A stretch of DNA of 64,000 bases, taken from the NCBI GenBank assembly GCA_036278735.1, contig DASUKM010000019.1:1-64000 (forward strand). Direction: 5' to 3'. A model generated the notes under the pieces. It was not told the DNA's origin, did no database searches, and saw only the letters and a list, made by a program, of their open reading frames with translations. Shown here one piece after another: positions 50,201 to 58,794 of this stretch; position 1 is the stretch's first letter, and every line of letters starts with the position of its first letter. A program made the position numbers and the translations under genes. The DNA is from DASUKM01 sp036278735 (GTDB lineage Bacteria; Acidobacteriota; Vicinamibacteria; Vicinamibacterales; 2-12-FULL-66-21).

Positions 50201-50338
50201 GAGGCCGGACGTCGGTACTGTCACGCCCGGTGCCGCCGGCGCGGCGCTCTGGGAACCACTCGACGCCCATCCGGTGTTGAGGCCAGTGCTCGCGGCGAGA
50301 GCCGCCAGCGCGACGACGGAAGCGGTGCGCACGTCCAT
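47243..50338 (-). CDS. Large secreted BNR/sortilin-like (VPS10) beta-propeller protein
   Basis: 1031 residues. An N-terminal signal (ASVVALAALAASTGLNTGWA) precedes about ten Asp-box/BNR motifs of the S-x-D-x-G-x-T-W type (for example YRSSDAGRTW, FRSTDGGTTW, FKSTDGGQTW, TRSDDGGTTW, YRSHDGGATW), giving one or two WD40/sortilin-like propellers, then a C-terminal beta-rich part with LPLGVYTVRLNVDGTSYTQTV-like strands and an alpha-helical end. Function is unknown; the family is abundant in Acidobacteria and is probably exported. Its last residues are copied in the relic at 43462-43701. Confidence 0.85.
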   Translation of the reverse strand: MDVRTASVVALAALAASTGLNTGWASSGSQSAAPAAPGVTVPTSGLQWRNIGPFRGGRVGAVAGVIGQPNVFYIGLPFGGVWKTVSAGTTWFPVFDDVKEISSIASLAVAPSDSNVVYAGTGDPYRATYRGNGVYRSSDAGRTWRHLSLGDTKVPNIIVDPKDPDILLAAALGNVQTKSDVRGVFRSTDGGTTWTRTLFVDDETGVDDIAAAFDRPDVVFAVTGRYYAPEPGAPAGSSTSTGAIFKSTDGGQTWTKLAGAGLPALGATARGLRRLAVAAHTNAQRVFLAGVGPLTRSDDGGTTWKTVTENARPGAERVFVSPDNPDLVYGLHITAYRSHDGGATWEAFKGAPGGDDPHEMWIDPTDPNRILLAGDQGASVSVDGGTTWGSWYNQSTAQIYHIGLDSSWPYWVYGQQQDSGAVAVRSRGNLGDIGPLDWYPTPGWESGYITADPLNPKILFANGPDSASQLVRLSLPTDQWIHVGPNLDPAEHLGTPGPLVWNPFDLQELMAGYSKVMSTTDGGRHWKAISPDFTGSRASILALAASDVSRGLLWVGVRGGGVRVTRDHGAHWTDVSIPNTQGSVVSIDASHQHAAEAFAAVTTGDNRPHIYRTRDYGKTWTETVDGLPFDQASGSFVNAVRTDTQRAGLVFAATESSIYASFDDGDRWQPLGLNLPTTSVRDIVIHGDDLLIATFGRGIWVLDDYSPLRQITGETEQQPAHLFAPGGAVRVRQNIGGDTPFPPEIPHFENPPVGAVIYYSLSKPPSAPIAIDILDASGNVVRHLSSAPVPPMTRGGREYPDWWLSPPKPLPTGVGLNRINWDVRYDDPPSTGEHVTIRAVPGKTPMYYQGPLALPGVYTVRLNVDGTSYTQTVRVRNDPRSTAAPSDLVAQHELQMRIYRGAKEAGTAIEQVSALRVAAARLEPNGASAGSLAALMKSLDDKAPVAVSLDKSLATMNHLLEELDSADVAPTPSMTGAYAAACGSLRSALSDWTALQSQELGQVNAALASGGAPPVPMPQAIALPVCPPAKQ

Positions 50339-50439
50339 GACGTGCAGTCTACAGACTCCATGCCGTCTTGACGAACACGCGCAGCTGCAGCCTGTGATGC
50401 TTCGTGAACCGGACTCTCCTTCGGACCGATAACCCCTCC

Positions 50440-50910
50440 ATGGAATGTCCGAAGTGCGGCTTCGTTATGAATGCCGACTTCGCCGATTGCCCTCGTTGCG
50501 GCGTGGTCGCCGCGAAGTTTGTGCGCGGACACGAGACACCGCTGGAGCCCGTGGTCCAACTGCGTCCACCCCCACAGGGCACGGACGACGACGTGAGGAG
50601 TCTGCGCGAGACGGAAGGGACCATGCGACGAGAAGAGGCGGTGCGCGCGCCGGCGCTGCCGTTGCCCTCGTGTTTGCGCGAATCGCCGTGGGCCGATCGC
50701 CTCCCGTTCGGGGAAAAACGAGAATGGCCTCAGCGACCCGAGCGTGCTCACCGAGGTCTACGGCTGGAACGTCCTGACCCTCATCAGGCGCTATGGCAAG
50801 CTGGCGCAGGCCTGCTTCGCAACGATGGCTCTCGCGTATGCGACAGCGCTGTACACCGGGTGGGCGCGGTTGCGCGCCGGCGTAGTTCAATCTCGCCCCT
50901 TTGGAACTTG
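50440..50910 (+). pseudogene. Zinc-ribbon membrane protein, probably frameshifted
   Basis: From ATG 50440 the frame begins ECPKCGFVMNADFADCPRCGVVAAKFV, a four-cysteine zinc ribbon that looks real, followed by a Pro/Arg-rich stretch without similarity. Another frame has VLTEVYGWNVLTLIRRYGKLAQACFATMALAYATALYTGW at about 50745-50860, which resembles a membrane-associated continuation. I read this as one gene broken by one or two frameshifts, with the intact start. Confidence 0.4.
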
Positions 50911-50921
50911 ACTAGTACGCG

Positions 50922-51074
50922 ATGGCGGCCGACGTCGAGGCGAGTTTCGGGCACCGCCTCGGCGCCGGCACGTTGTACGGCGCGATCGCGCGTCTGGAAG
51001 CCCGCAAGTGGATCGAGCCGTTGCCGCCGGACGATCGCCGGCGGCCCTACCGGCTCACGGCGGCGCGTCGTTGA
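50922..51074 (+). pseudogene. PadR regulator fragment
   Basis: Fifty codons from ATG 50922: MAADVEASFGHRLGAGTLYGAIARLEARKWIEPLPPDDRRRPYRLTAARR, the centre and wing of a PadR winged helix. The N-terminal helix is missing and the frame ends at what is normally an alanine-rich C-terminal helix. It lies on the plus strand, not upstream of the ADOP gene on the minus strand, so it is a relic of another module. Confidence 0.7.
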
Positions 51075-51200
51075 CCCTGATCAGCGGAATCGGATGACCC
51101 GGCCCTCAGCGCACAACTCGAGTCTGCAAAGGCGGCGTCTTAGAACATTCCCGACTCGGCCGGGCGAAGTGGCGCAGGTCGCGGGATTCCGCTGATAAAT

Positions 51201-53939
51201 TCAATTGACCCGTATCGTGGAGATCGGATCCGTGCGCAGGGCTGCGGAAACAGGGACCCAGGCCGCGAGCGTCACCGCCAGGACAAGGATTCCAACGGCC
51301 CCCGCGAGATTCGCAGGGTCGCGCGCCTGCACACCGTAGAGGAGCGACGCGATAAGTCGTGACGTCCACAAACTGACCACCACGCCGGCCGCAGCGCCGA
51401 GAAGCGTGGCGGTCACCAACCGGGAGATGCTCAGGCGGACGATGTGGGCGGCCGATGCCCCGAGCGCGAGGCGGATGCCGATTTCCGTGCGGCGCCTCGT
51501 CATCGCGTATGCCGTCACGCCATAGAGGCCGATCGCCGCGAGTGCCAACGCGAGCACGGCAAAGCCTCCCGACAGGAGCGCCACCAACCGCTCCTGCACG
51601 AGCGAATCGCTGACATAGTCTGAAAGAGGATGCACGGTCAGCGCGAGATCCGGGTTCACCGACTGGATGGTGCGCGCGACGCTCGCTTCCAGGCTGCCGA
51701 CGCGTCCGGATCGCGAGCGGACCGTCAGGTCAACGCGCGTGAGAAACCGGTCCCACACGTCCGTGCGCTGCGCCATGGGCAGGTAGATCGTCGGCCGGAT
51801 CTCGCTGCGCAGGCCGCCGTACACGCTGTTTGCGACGACGCCGACGATTTCGACGGGCGGCGGAGGCGGCCCGGGCAGGAACAGCGTGACCGCATGGCCG
51901 ATTGGATTGGCCGTGCCCAGGAAGTGCCGCGCGAACGCCTGATTGACGATCGCCACCTGGGGAGAATCGCCCCCGTCGCCGGGACCAATGTCCCGGCCGG
52001 CAACGAGCGCAATCCTCATCGTCTCGAACCAGCCCGGTGAGATGAGATTTGCGTCGGCATTCGCACCGCGTGGCGGCAGCGGCGGCACGCCCGAAACCGC
52101 CTGTATCGGCTGATCGACGATGGCCCCATTCACGACGGCCGGCAGAAACGAGAGCGCCGCATCTTCTACATCGGCCATGCGGCGGATGGCGTCGACGATT
52201 TGCCCGTAGAGTGCCTGGCGGGCCTCGGGCGACACCGACGCATGCTGCGTGTCGATCGTCGCAATCAGGAGTCCGTGCCGATCGAAGCCGAGCGGCCGCG
52301 TTTCGAGCGCCGTGAACGTGCGGACGAGCAAACCGGCGGACGCGATCAGCACCAGGGAGATCGCGACCTGAATCGCGATGAAGAGATCGGTCGCGCGCCA
52401 CGCGCGCCGACGTTCCGTCCGACCCTGCGCGGCAACCGCGTCGAGCGGGTCCACGCGTGAGGCGCGCCAGGCCGGCATGGTTCCAAACACGAGCAGCGTG
52501 ACGATCGTCACAACTGCCGCGAACGCGAGGACGCGCGCGTCGACGGACGTGTCGAGAAACACCGCGCCGGTCATCGCATTCGGACCGGCGGCGGACATCG
52601 TCGTGGACAATTGCCGCGTCAGGAAGCCGGCCATCCACGACGCGACAACGAGGCCGCCGGCGGCCCCCGTGCCGGCGAGCACGAAGCTCTCGACGATCAG
52701 CTGGCGCATGAGCCGCCATGCCGACGCACCCAGCGCGAGCCGCATCCCCAGCTCGCGGCGGCGAGCCGTGGCGCGCGCGAGCGAGAGATTCGCCAGGTTG
52801 GCGCAGGCGACGAGGAGAACCAGCGCGACGACGACCAGCATCGCCAGCAGGGGTCGCGAGAATCGCTCTCGCAGCACCGAGACGCCCGCCGCGCCCGACT
52901 CCAGTGTCATCGGATCGCTCAGGTATCGAGCCAGGAACGCGGGCGGCCATCCCGCGGGAAGCGTCGCCTGGCGGATCTCGGGTTGAATCCCGCGGAGCCT
53001 GTCCGTCGCCGCCGCTATGCCTTGATCGCGCCGGAGCCGAGCCATGATGGTAACCGTTGGACCGCTCGGGGAATTGCCAGCGCCCCGGGCATGACTCGTG
53101 AGAGACCAGTCGCCAAGCGGGACGGCCACATCGAAGGCATGTCCGACATCCGCGCCGAAGAATCCGCGTGGGGCCACGCCGACGATCGTGAACGCGACAC
53201 GATCGAGCGTGAGGCCGCGGCCGACGATGTCCGGTGCGCCCGCGAAATGCCGCTGCCAGAAGGCATAGCTGATGACCGCCACCGGACCGTTCACGCCGCC
53301 GGCAGGCGCGTCGTCGGCTTGGTCGATCGTGCGTCCGAGAAGCGGCGACACGCCGAGCACGCCGAAGTACGAGCCGCTCACCCAGATGCCGTTGACGTAG
53401 TCCGATTCGCCGCCGTTGGCGAGATCGAAGCGCGTGCCGGCCCACGCGAGGGTGCCGTCGAAGAGTTCCGTCCGCGCGTGAAGCTCGCGCCACACGGGAA
53501 AGTTCCAGTAGTCCCAGCGCTGTGCGCCGCCGTCGGTCAGCATCACGAGGCGGCCCGGGTCGCGCACGGGCAGGTCGCGAAGGAGCAGGCCGTCGATCAG
53601 CGAGAAAATGCCGGTCGTGGCGCCGATGCCCAGCGCCAGGGACAGAATGGCGGCCGCCGAAACGCGGGGCGTCCCGGCAAGCGCGCGGACGGCGAGCCGG
53701 AAGTCCTGAACGATTCCCTGGAGCGCGTGCGGCACCCAGACGTCGCGGAGGTCGTCATGGGCGAGGCTGGTATTGCCGAGGGCGCGTCGCGCCGCGCGCT
53801 GGGCGTCGACGGTTTCTGCGCCGCCCTGTTCCAGCTCGCGCGCCGTCATGTCCCGATGGAACGCGAGTTCCTCGTCCAGGTCGGCGTGCGCCCCGCGTTC
53901 GCGCAGCAAGTACACGAGGCGCCGTAGCAGCGAAGGCAT
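51201..53939 (-). CDS. ADOP-type MacB/FtsX-like permease with prefix domain 1
   Basis: About 912 residues. The N-terminal MPSLLRRLVYLLRERGAHADLDEELAFHRDMTARELEQGG with ARRALGNTSLAHDDLRDVW is the permease prefix domain 1; then DFRLAVRALAGTPRVSAAAILSLALGIGATTGIFSLIDGLLL and the rest of a complete ADOP protein, ending DPISTIRVN. AAGGA is eight bases upstream of the start at 53939. It lies alone on the minus strand without PadR; a PadR relic is found at its other side. Confidence 0.93.
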   Translation of the reverse strand: MPSLLRRLVYLLRERGAHADLDEELAFHRDMTARELEQGGAETVDAQRAARRALGNTSLAHDDLRDVWVPHALQGIVQDFRLAVRALAGTPRVSAAAILSLALGIGATTGIFSLIDGLLLRDLPVRDPGRLVMLTDGGAQRWDYWNFPVWRELHARTELFDGTLAWAGTRFDLANGGESDYVNGIWVSGSYFGVLGVSPLLGRTIDQADDAPAGGVNGPVAVISYAFWQRHFAGAPDIVGRGLTLDRVAFTIVGVAPRGFFGADVGHAFDVAVPLGDWSLTSHARGAGNSPSGPTVTIMARLRRDQGIAAATDRLRGIQPEIRQATLPAGWPPAFLARYLSDPMTLESGAAGVSVLRERFSRPLLAMLVVVALVLLVACANLANLSLARATARRRELGMRLALGASAWRLMRQLIVESFVLAGTGAAGGLVVASWMAGFLTRQLSTTMSAAGPNAMTGAVFLDTSVDARVLAFAAVVTIVTLLVFGTMPAWRASRVDPLDAVAAQGRTERRRAWRATDLFIAIQVAISLVLIASAGLLVRTFTALETRPLGFDRHGLLIATIDTQHASVSPEARQALYGQIVDAIRRMADVEDAALSFLPAVVNGAIVDQPIQAVSGVPPLPPRGANADANLISPGWFETMRIALVAGRDIGPGDGGDSPQVAIVNQAFARHFLGTANPIGHAVTLFLPGPPPPPVEIVGVVANSVYGGLRSEIRPTIYLPMAQRTDVWDRFLTRVDLTVRSRSGRVGSLEASVARTIQSVNPDLALTVHPLSDYVSDSLVQERLVALLSGGFAVLALALAAIGLYGVTAYAMTRRRTEIGIRLALGASAAHIVRLSISRLVTATLLGAAAGVVVSLWTSRLIASLLYGVQARDPANLAGAVGILVLAVTLAAWVPVSAALRTDPISTIRVN

Positions 53940-54038
53940 GGCTGGTCCTTTTGGCGCGGCTCGCCAGGAGCCGGCAGCTCCCATCGACTCTCGATGGGAG
54001 TATCCGGCCGTCGGCTCGCGTACGTCAAGTCGGGGTCG

Positions 54039-55871
54039 CTACCGCGTCGGGCTCAGGCCATAGAGCCGCCGGTTCGCCGCGGCGACCTTCGCCCGATCCA
54101 TCTTGACGATCGCGCGGTCGTACGTCATCAGCCCGTTTACTTCGATTTCGACGTCGGACGTCTGCGTGTAGACCGCAGCCGAAAGGCTTTTCGTCACGAG
54201 CGGCGCGAGCCGATCGATGAGCGCGAGGTACGCGTCCGTCAGCTGGTCGCGCGTCGCGAACGTGCGGTAGCCCCAGTTCTTCTGCTCCTGCCAGGTGTGA
54301 CCGGCAAGCGGCAGGCCGAGGCCGCCGAACTCCCCGAGCACCGCCGCGCGGCGCTCCTCGGGCGCCGGCGCCGACGGCCCGGGATACACGTGGATATCGT
54401 GGACGTCGCCGACGCCCCGGTCCGTCCACCCGCTCGCGGCGTCGACGAGGCGGGCCGGATCGAGCGTACGGATCAGATTGACGATCTCCGTCGTGTCGAA
54501 CTGGCCCCAGCCTTCGTTGAACGGCACCCACATCACGATGGACGGATGGTTCGCGCGGGCGCCGATCACGTGCGTGAGCTCCGCACGGTACTCGCTGGCC
54601 GACGCCTCGCTGCGGGTGAGGTCCTGGTCGTGTGGACCGATGGAACGATCGCCGCTGGGCATGTCCTGCCAGACGAGCAGGCCGAGCGTGTCGCACCAGT
54701 AATACCAGCGGTCGGGCTCGACCTTCACGTGCTTGCGCGCGAGGTTGAAGCCGAGCGCCTTGATCTGCTCGATATCGGATTTCAGCGCGGCATCCGTGGG
54801 CGCCGCGTAGATGCCTTCGGGCCAGAAACCCTGATCGAGGGGGCCGAACTCGAAGAGCGGCTGACCGTTGAGCAGCAGTCGCGTGACGCCGCGCGCGTCT
54901 TTGCCGATGGCCATCTTCCTCATGCCGAAGTAGGACGTGATCGTGTCGGTGATCTTGCCGCCGCCGGACACCGACACCGTCAAGTCGTAGAGGAAGGGGG
55001 AATCGGGCGACCAGAGCTTCGGGTGCGGAATCGTGAGCGCGAGCTGCCGCGCGGCCGGCCCGGACGCCTGCGCTACGCGCAACGTGCCGTCGAAGGCCTC
55101 GGCGTGAATTTCGGCCGCGACGCCGCTCGTCGTCGCCGAAACGGTCAAGGTATGGTGGTCGACGTCCGGCACGAGGCGGATGGAGTCGATCGAGACGGTG
55201 GACACCGGCTCGAGCCACACCGTCTGCCAGATGCCCGTTGTCGACGTGTACCAGATGGAGTGCGGGCGGCGAACCTGCTTCCCGCGCGGCTGCGTTCCGG
55301 CGTCGGTGGGATCCTCGACGGAGACGACGACGGTCTGCGGACCGGTGGCGCGCAGCGCATCGGTGATGTCGAAGGTGAACGGGTCGTAGCCTCCCTGATG
55401 CGTGCCTTCGTCGTGGCCGTTCACGCGGACGTCGGCGCGCCAATCGACGGCGCCGAAGTGCAGCAGGACGCGGCCGCCGCGCCAACGGGCCGGAATCGTG
55501 AACGTGCGCCGATACCAGAGCCGCTCGGTCTCGTTCACCTCCTTCATGACGCCCGAGAGCGCCGACTCGATGGGGAACGGCACCAGGATCTGCCCGTCCC
55601 ATGTGTTCGGCGCATCCGGCGCGCTGCTCGGCGCGACGGCGTACTCCCAGAGCCCATTGAGGTTCAGCCACTCCTTGCGAACCATTTGCGGCCGCGGATA
55701 TTCGGGATGCGCGCTCGCCGCCGAGACGTCGCTCGCCCAGCGCGTCTCGATGGGACTCTTCCTGGCGTGCCAGGCCGCGGCAGGCGTTTGTGAACCACCC
55801 GTGCGCTCAGCCGCCAGCCCGGCGCATACGGCAACGACGAACACGGACGACACAAGCACGCGGATCGACAT
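54039..55871 (-). CDS. Secreted glycoside hydrolase family 2 (beta-galactosidase/glucuronidase-like)
   Basis: About 610 residues with a signal peptide (VLVSSVFVVAVCAGLAAE). The jelly-roll sugar-binding domain (YRRTFTIPARWRGGRVLLHFGAVDWRADVRVNGHDEGTHQGGYDPFTFDITDAL), an immunoglobulin-like domain and a TIM barrel follow. The acid/base Glu is in VPFNEGWGQF (~453) and the nucleophile Glu in VLGEFGGLGL (~514). It releases beta-linked sugars in the periplasm or outside; linkage specificity cannot be told. The start at 55871 is chosen; the frame opens 12 bases earlier. Confidence 0.92.
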   Translation of the reverse strand: MSIRVLVSSVFVVAVCAGLAAERTGGSQTPAAAWHARKSPIETRWASDVSAASAHPEYPRPQMVRKEWLNLNGLWEYAVAPSSAPDAPNTWDGQILVPFPIESALSGVMKEVNETERLWYRRTFTIPARWRGGRVLLHFGAVDWRADVRVNGHDEGTHQGGYDPFTFDITDALRATGPQTVVVSVEDPTDAGTQPRGKQVRRPHSIWYTSTTGIWQTVWLEPVSTVSIDSIRLVPDVDHHTLTVSATTSGVAAEIHAEAFDGTLRVAQASGPAARQLALTIPHPKLWSPDSPFLYDLTVSVSGGGKITDTITSYFGMRKMAIGKDARGVTRLLLNGQPLFEFGPLDQGFWPEGIYAAPTDAALKSDIEQIKALGFNLARKHVKVEPDRWYYWCDTLGLLVWQDMPSGDRSIGPHDQDLTRSEASASEYRAELTHVIGARANHPSIVMWVPFNEGWGQFDTTEIVNLIRTLDPARLVDAASGWTDRGVGDVHDIHVYPGPSAPAPEERRAAVLGEFGGLGLPLAGHTWQEQKNWGYRTFATRDQLTDAYLALIDRLAPLVTKSLSAAVYTQTSDVEIEVNGLMTYDRAIVKMDRAKVAAANRRLYGLSPTR

Positions 55872-55957
55872 GCCCGCTACCATCGTGCAGGAGCGCGGTC
55901 ATGTCAATGGCTGCGTCAGAATCGGCAGCGCTCTCCGCATCTCCATACAATTGGCTG

Positions 55958-56752
55958 ATGGCCAAGACCGTGCTGATCACCGGCGCATTCAGGGGCATCG
56001 GCCGGGCCGCCGCGCACGCGTGTGCCGCGGGCGGATTCCGTGTCTTTGGCACGAACCGGTCGCCGCACGCAGACGAGCGCGGCATCGAGATGCTGGAGCT
56101 GGACGTCCGTTCGGACGATTCCGTCGGCCGGTGCATCGCAGACGTGACAGCACGCGCCGGCCGCATCGATGTGCTCGTCAACAACGCCGGCATCGAGCAC
56201 GTCGGCGTCGCCGAAGAAACCACCATCGAGGATGCGCGGGCCGTGCTGGACACGAACTTCTTCGGCGTCGTGCGGATGACCAACGCCGTGCTTCCGCAGA
56301 TGCGGGCGCGACGATGCGGGCGCATCATCACGATCGGGTCGCTGGCCGCGTGGGTGGGAGAGCCGGGAGAAGCGTTCTACGCCGCGTCGAAGGGCGCCCT
56401 TGCGAGGTATACCGAGGCCCTTCGGCACGAGGTCTGGTCCCTGGGCATCCACGTGTCCCTGATTGAGCCAGGCGCATTCAACACCAACATCATTCCGGCC
56501 GAACCCACGGCCAGCGGCGTCATCGGCGACTATGACGCCGTGCGCATCGCCGCCGTCCGGACACTGCGCAACAGCCTGGTCCGCGGCGGCGACCCCGGAA
56601 AACTCGGCGATCTCGTCGGCCGCGTGGCCCTGGAGCGGCGCCCGCGATTCCGCTATGGGGCCGGCGCTGAGGCGCGCTGGCTCCCCATCGTCAAAGTGCT
56701 CCTGCCCCAGCGCCTTTTCGACTATGCGCTCCGCCGCGGTTTTGGCCTCTGA
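55958..56752 (+). CDS. SDR family oxidoreductase
   Basis: About 264 residues of a classical short-chain dehydrogenase: TGAFRGIGRA binds NAD(P), LVNNAGIEHVG is the NNAG motif, IGSLAAWVG carries the catalytic Ser and FYAASKGALARY the Tyr-x-x-x-Lys pair. The substrate is a ketone or alcohol that is not predictable. A -10-like TACAAT lies 7 bases before the ATG. The frame extends upstream to 55790, but the real protein starts at MAKTVLITG. Confidence 0.92.
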   Translation: MAKTVLITGAFRGIGRAAAHACAAGGFRVFGTNRSPHADERGIEMLELDVRSDDSVGRCIADVTARAGRIDVLVNNAGIEHVGVAEETTIEDARAVLDTNFFGVVRMTNAVLPQMRARRCGRIITIGSLAAWVGEPGEAFYAASKGALARYTEALRHEVWSLGIHVSLIEPGAFNTNIIPAEPTASGVIGDYDAVRIAAVRTLRNSLVRGGDPGKLGDLVGRVALERRPRFRYGAGAEARWLPIVKVLLPQRLFDYALRRGFGL

Positions 56753-56877
56753 ACGCCCTTCTCGACGACCGCCCGAACCGAACCGGCACGCATGTCGATC
56801 CGGCGGCCGCTCATTCGACCATGGACAGCAGAAGCTTCCGCAAACCGTGACCCGAACCGCAGTTCCTGGAGGATACG

Positions 56878-57312
56878 ATGCGTTCCGATACCGCTGCCCC
56901 GATTCCCGCTCGCGCGCGGATCGCCGGCCTCGTGCTGAGCGCCGTGGGCGTCCTGTTCCTCATCGTCGACGCGGGCATGAAGATCCTGTCCCTCGCGCCG
57001 TCCGTGACCGCCACGGTCGCGCTCGGGTATCCCGCGTCGCTCGTGGTGCCGATCGGCGCGATCGAGATGGCGTGTCTCGCCCTGTATCTGTGGCCACGGA
57101 CGGCTGTCGTGGGGGCCGTGCTCTGGACCGGCTACCTGGGGGGCGCCGTGGCGTCGCAGGCGCGCGTGCAGGCGCCGCTGTTCGGCAACGTGCTGTTCCC
57201 GATCTACGTCGCGGTGCTGCTCTGGGCGGGTCTGTGGCTGCGCGATCGCCGGGCGCGCGCGCTCGTGTCGAGCCTGCCCGATCCGCTCGCGGCAGGATTG
57301 GATCGGGTCTAG
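56878..57312 (+). CDS. DoxX-like membrane protein
   Basis: 144 residues with four helices: IAGLVLSAVGVLFLIVDAGMKIL, ASLVVPIGAIEMACLALYLWP, VVGAVLWTGYLGGAVASQAR and VLFPIYVAVLLWAGLWLRDRR. This is a DoxX/DUF4345-type family of unknown function, related to quinol-oxidase subunit DoxD. GGAGG is placed just upstream of the ATG. The 125 bases before it hold no gene. Confidence 0.82.
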   Translation: MRSDTAAPIPARARIAGLVLSAVGVLFLIVDAGMKILSLAPSVTATVALGYPASLVVPIGAIEMACLALYLWPRTAVVGAVLWTGYLGGAVASQARVQAPLFGNVLFPIYVAVLLWAGLWLRDRRARALVSSLPDPLAAGLDRV

Positions 57313-57430
57313 AAGACTGGCCGGCGGGACCACCGCTTCGGCATCCACCTGGACGATCGCGCGCGAGCGCGACGCCGCGGGGATCGCCGCGGCGGGGGAG
57401 CCGGGGTGGCCGACGGGCGCAACGTCGCGC

Positions 57431-57474
57431 TTGACGGACCTCAGCCAAACTGTCATACTGTCATATGACAGTTT
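57431..57474 (+). promoter_or_regulatory. Promoter with GntR (YtrA-type) operator
   Basis: A -35 TTGACG (57431-57436), a 17-base spacer and a -10 CATACT (57454-57459). The perfect 16-bp palindrome ACTGTCATATGACAGT (57457-57472) overlaps the -10 and the transcription start, and an extra half-site AAACTGTCAT (57447-57456) lies directly before it. So three half-sites cover the promoter: one direct repeat and one inverted repeat. This is a strong candidate for an autorepression site of the downstream GntR regulator. Confidence 0.85.
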
Positions 57475-57478
57475 GCTC

Positions 57479-57892
57479 ATGTTGTTCCAGTTGAATTTCA
57501 AGTCGGGCAAGGCCGTGTACCTGCAGCTCGTGGACCAGGTGAAGGCCGCGGTCGGGTCCGGCGCGCTGCGCCCCGGCGAGCCGCTCCCCTCGATCCGGCC
57601 CCTCGCCGAAGATCTGCGCGTGAACCGCAACACCGTGGCCAAGGCATACGCGGAACTGGAGCATCAGGGCGTGATCCAGTCCCGCGCGGGAAAGGGGTCG
57701 TTCGTGAACGCGCCGGCATCCCCGCTCCGGCATGACGCGCGCCGCCGGATGCTTGCCGGGATTCTCGACGACGCGGCCGTCCAGGCGCACCATCTGCAGA
57801 TCGGACAGGACGAGTTCCTTCGCATCGCCGAGGAACGTTTCAACGTGCTCGAGCACCGGCGCACGCGCGCCATGGAGAAAGGCCACGTATGA
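57479..57892 (+). CDS. GntR family regulator, YtrA subfamily
   Basis: 137 residues: a GntR winged helix (QLVDQVKAAVGSGALRPGEPLPSIRPLAEDLRVNRNTVAKAYAELEHQGVIQSRAGKGSFV) and a very short C-terminal helical part, characteristic of the YtrA subfamily, which normally controls an ABC transporter gene downstream. That is what follows here: the stop overlaps the ABC ATPase start (ATGA). The start at 57479 is chosen because the protein begins at MLFQLNFKSGKAVYLQL; the frame extends upstream into the operator. Confidence 0.93.
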   Translation: MLFQLNFKSGKAVYLQLVDQVKAAVGSGALRPGEPLPSIRPLAEDLRVNRNTVAKAYAELEHQGVIQSRAGKGSFVNAPASPLRHDARRRMLAGILDDAAVQAHHLQIGQDEFLRIAEERFNVLEHRRTRAMEKGHV

Positions 57893-58794
57893 GCCCCGAC
57901 CCCCACGCGATCGACATCGTCGATTTGGTCCGCCGATATGGCCGTACGGATGCGGTGGACGGCCTGACCCTGCGGGTCGAGCCCGGTCGCTGCTACGGGT
58001 TCTTCGGCCGCAATGGCGCGGGCAAGACGACGACGATCAAGTGCCTGCTGAACCTGCTGCGCGTGACGAGCGGGGAGGTTCGGCTCTTCGGCCTCGACCC
58101 GCGCCGGCACGAGGTGGAGGTCAAGTCGCGCATCGCCTACGTCCCCGACCACGTCGCGTTCTATCCGTGGATGACGGTGCGGGAGGCGCTCGACTACTTC
58201 GCGTCGTTCCGGAGCCGCTGGAACGCGGACGCCGAGCGCGGGCTTCTCGCGCGATTCGGACTCGATCTTCGCCACAGGACGAGCGACCTTTCGAAAGGCC
58301 AGCGCACCCAGCTCGCGTTGATTGCCGCGATCTGCCCGGAGCCGGAGCTGCTGATTCTCGACGAGCCCACGTCGGGCCTCGACCCGATCGTCCGGCGCGA
58401 ATTCATCGAAACGGTGATCGGCGCCTACCAGGACGGTGATCCCGGCCGGCGGACGGTCTTCGTCTCCACGCATTTGATTTCGGAATTCGAGGGGCTCATC
58501 GACGAGTTCACGATCATCGACCGCGGCCGGGCGGTGCTCACGCTGGAGGCTGACGTCGCGCGCGAGCGGTATCAGAAGATCCACGCCCGATTCCCCTCGG
58601 AGCCGGCCGACCTGCCGATCGAAGGAGCCCGGCTCCTGCGCCGCCACGGTCGGGAGGTCGAAATGATGGCGCAGGACACGCCGGATGTCATCGCACGCCT
58701 GAGAGCGCGGTCGGTCGAAGCGATCACGACCGAGGCCCTCAGCCTCGAAGAGATCTTCGTTGCCACGGTCGCCGGGCGCGGAGCAGCCGCATGA
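57889..58794 (+). CDS. ABC transporter ATP-binding protein
   Basis: 301 residues. Walker A GRNGAGKTTT, the signature LSKGQRTQLALIAAI and Walker B LLILDEPTSGLD are complete, and a ~90-residue C-terminal extension follows the nucleotide-binding domain. It powers the permease encoded immediately downstream (overlap ATGA). YtrA-regulated transporters are commonly linked to envelope stress and peptide antibiotics, but the substrate is unknown here. Confidence 0.93.
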   Translation: MSPDPHAIDIVDLVRRYGRTDAVDGLTLRVEPGRCYGFFGRNGAGKTTTIKCLLNLLRVTSGEVRLFGLDPRRHEVEVKSRIAYVPDHVAFYPWMTVREALDYFASFRSRWNADAERGLLARFGLDLRHRTSDLSKGQRTQLALIAAICPEPELLILDEPTSGLDPIVRREFIETVIGAYQDGDPGRRTVFVSTHLISEFEGLIDEFTIIDRGRAVLTLEADVARERYQKIHARFPSEPADLPIEGARLLRRHGREVEMMAQDTPDVIARLRARSVEAITTEALSLEEIFVATVAGRGAAA

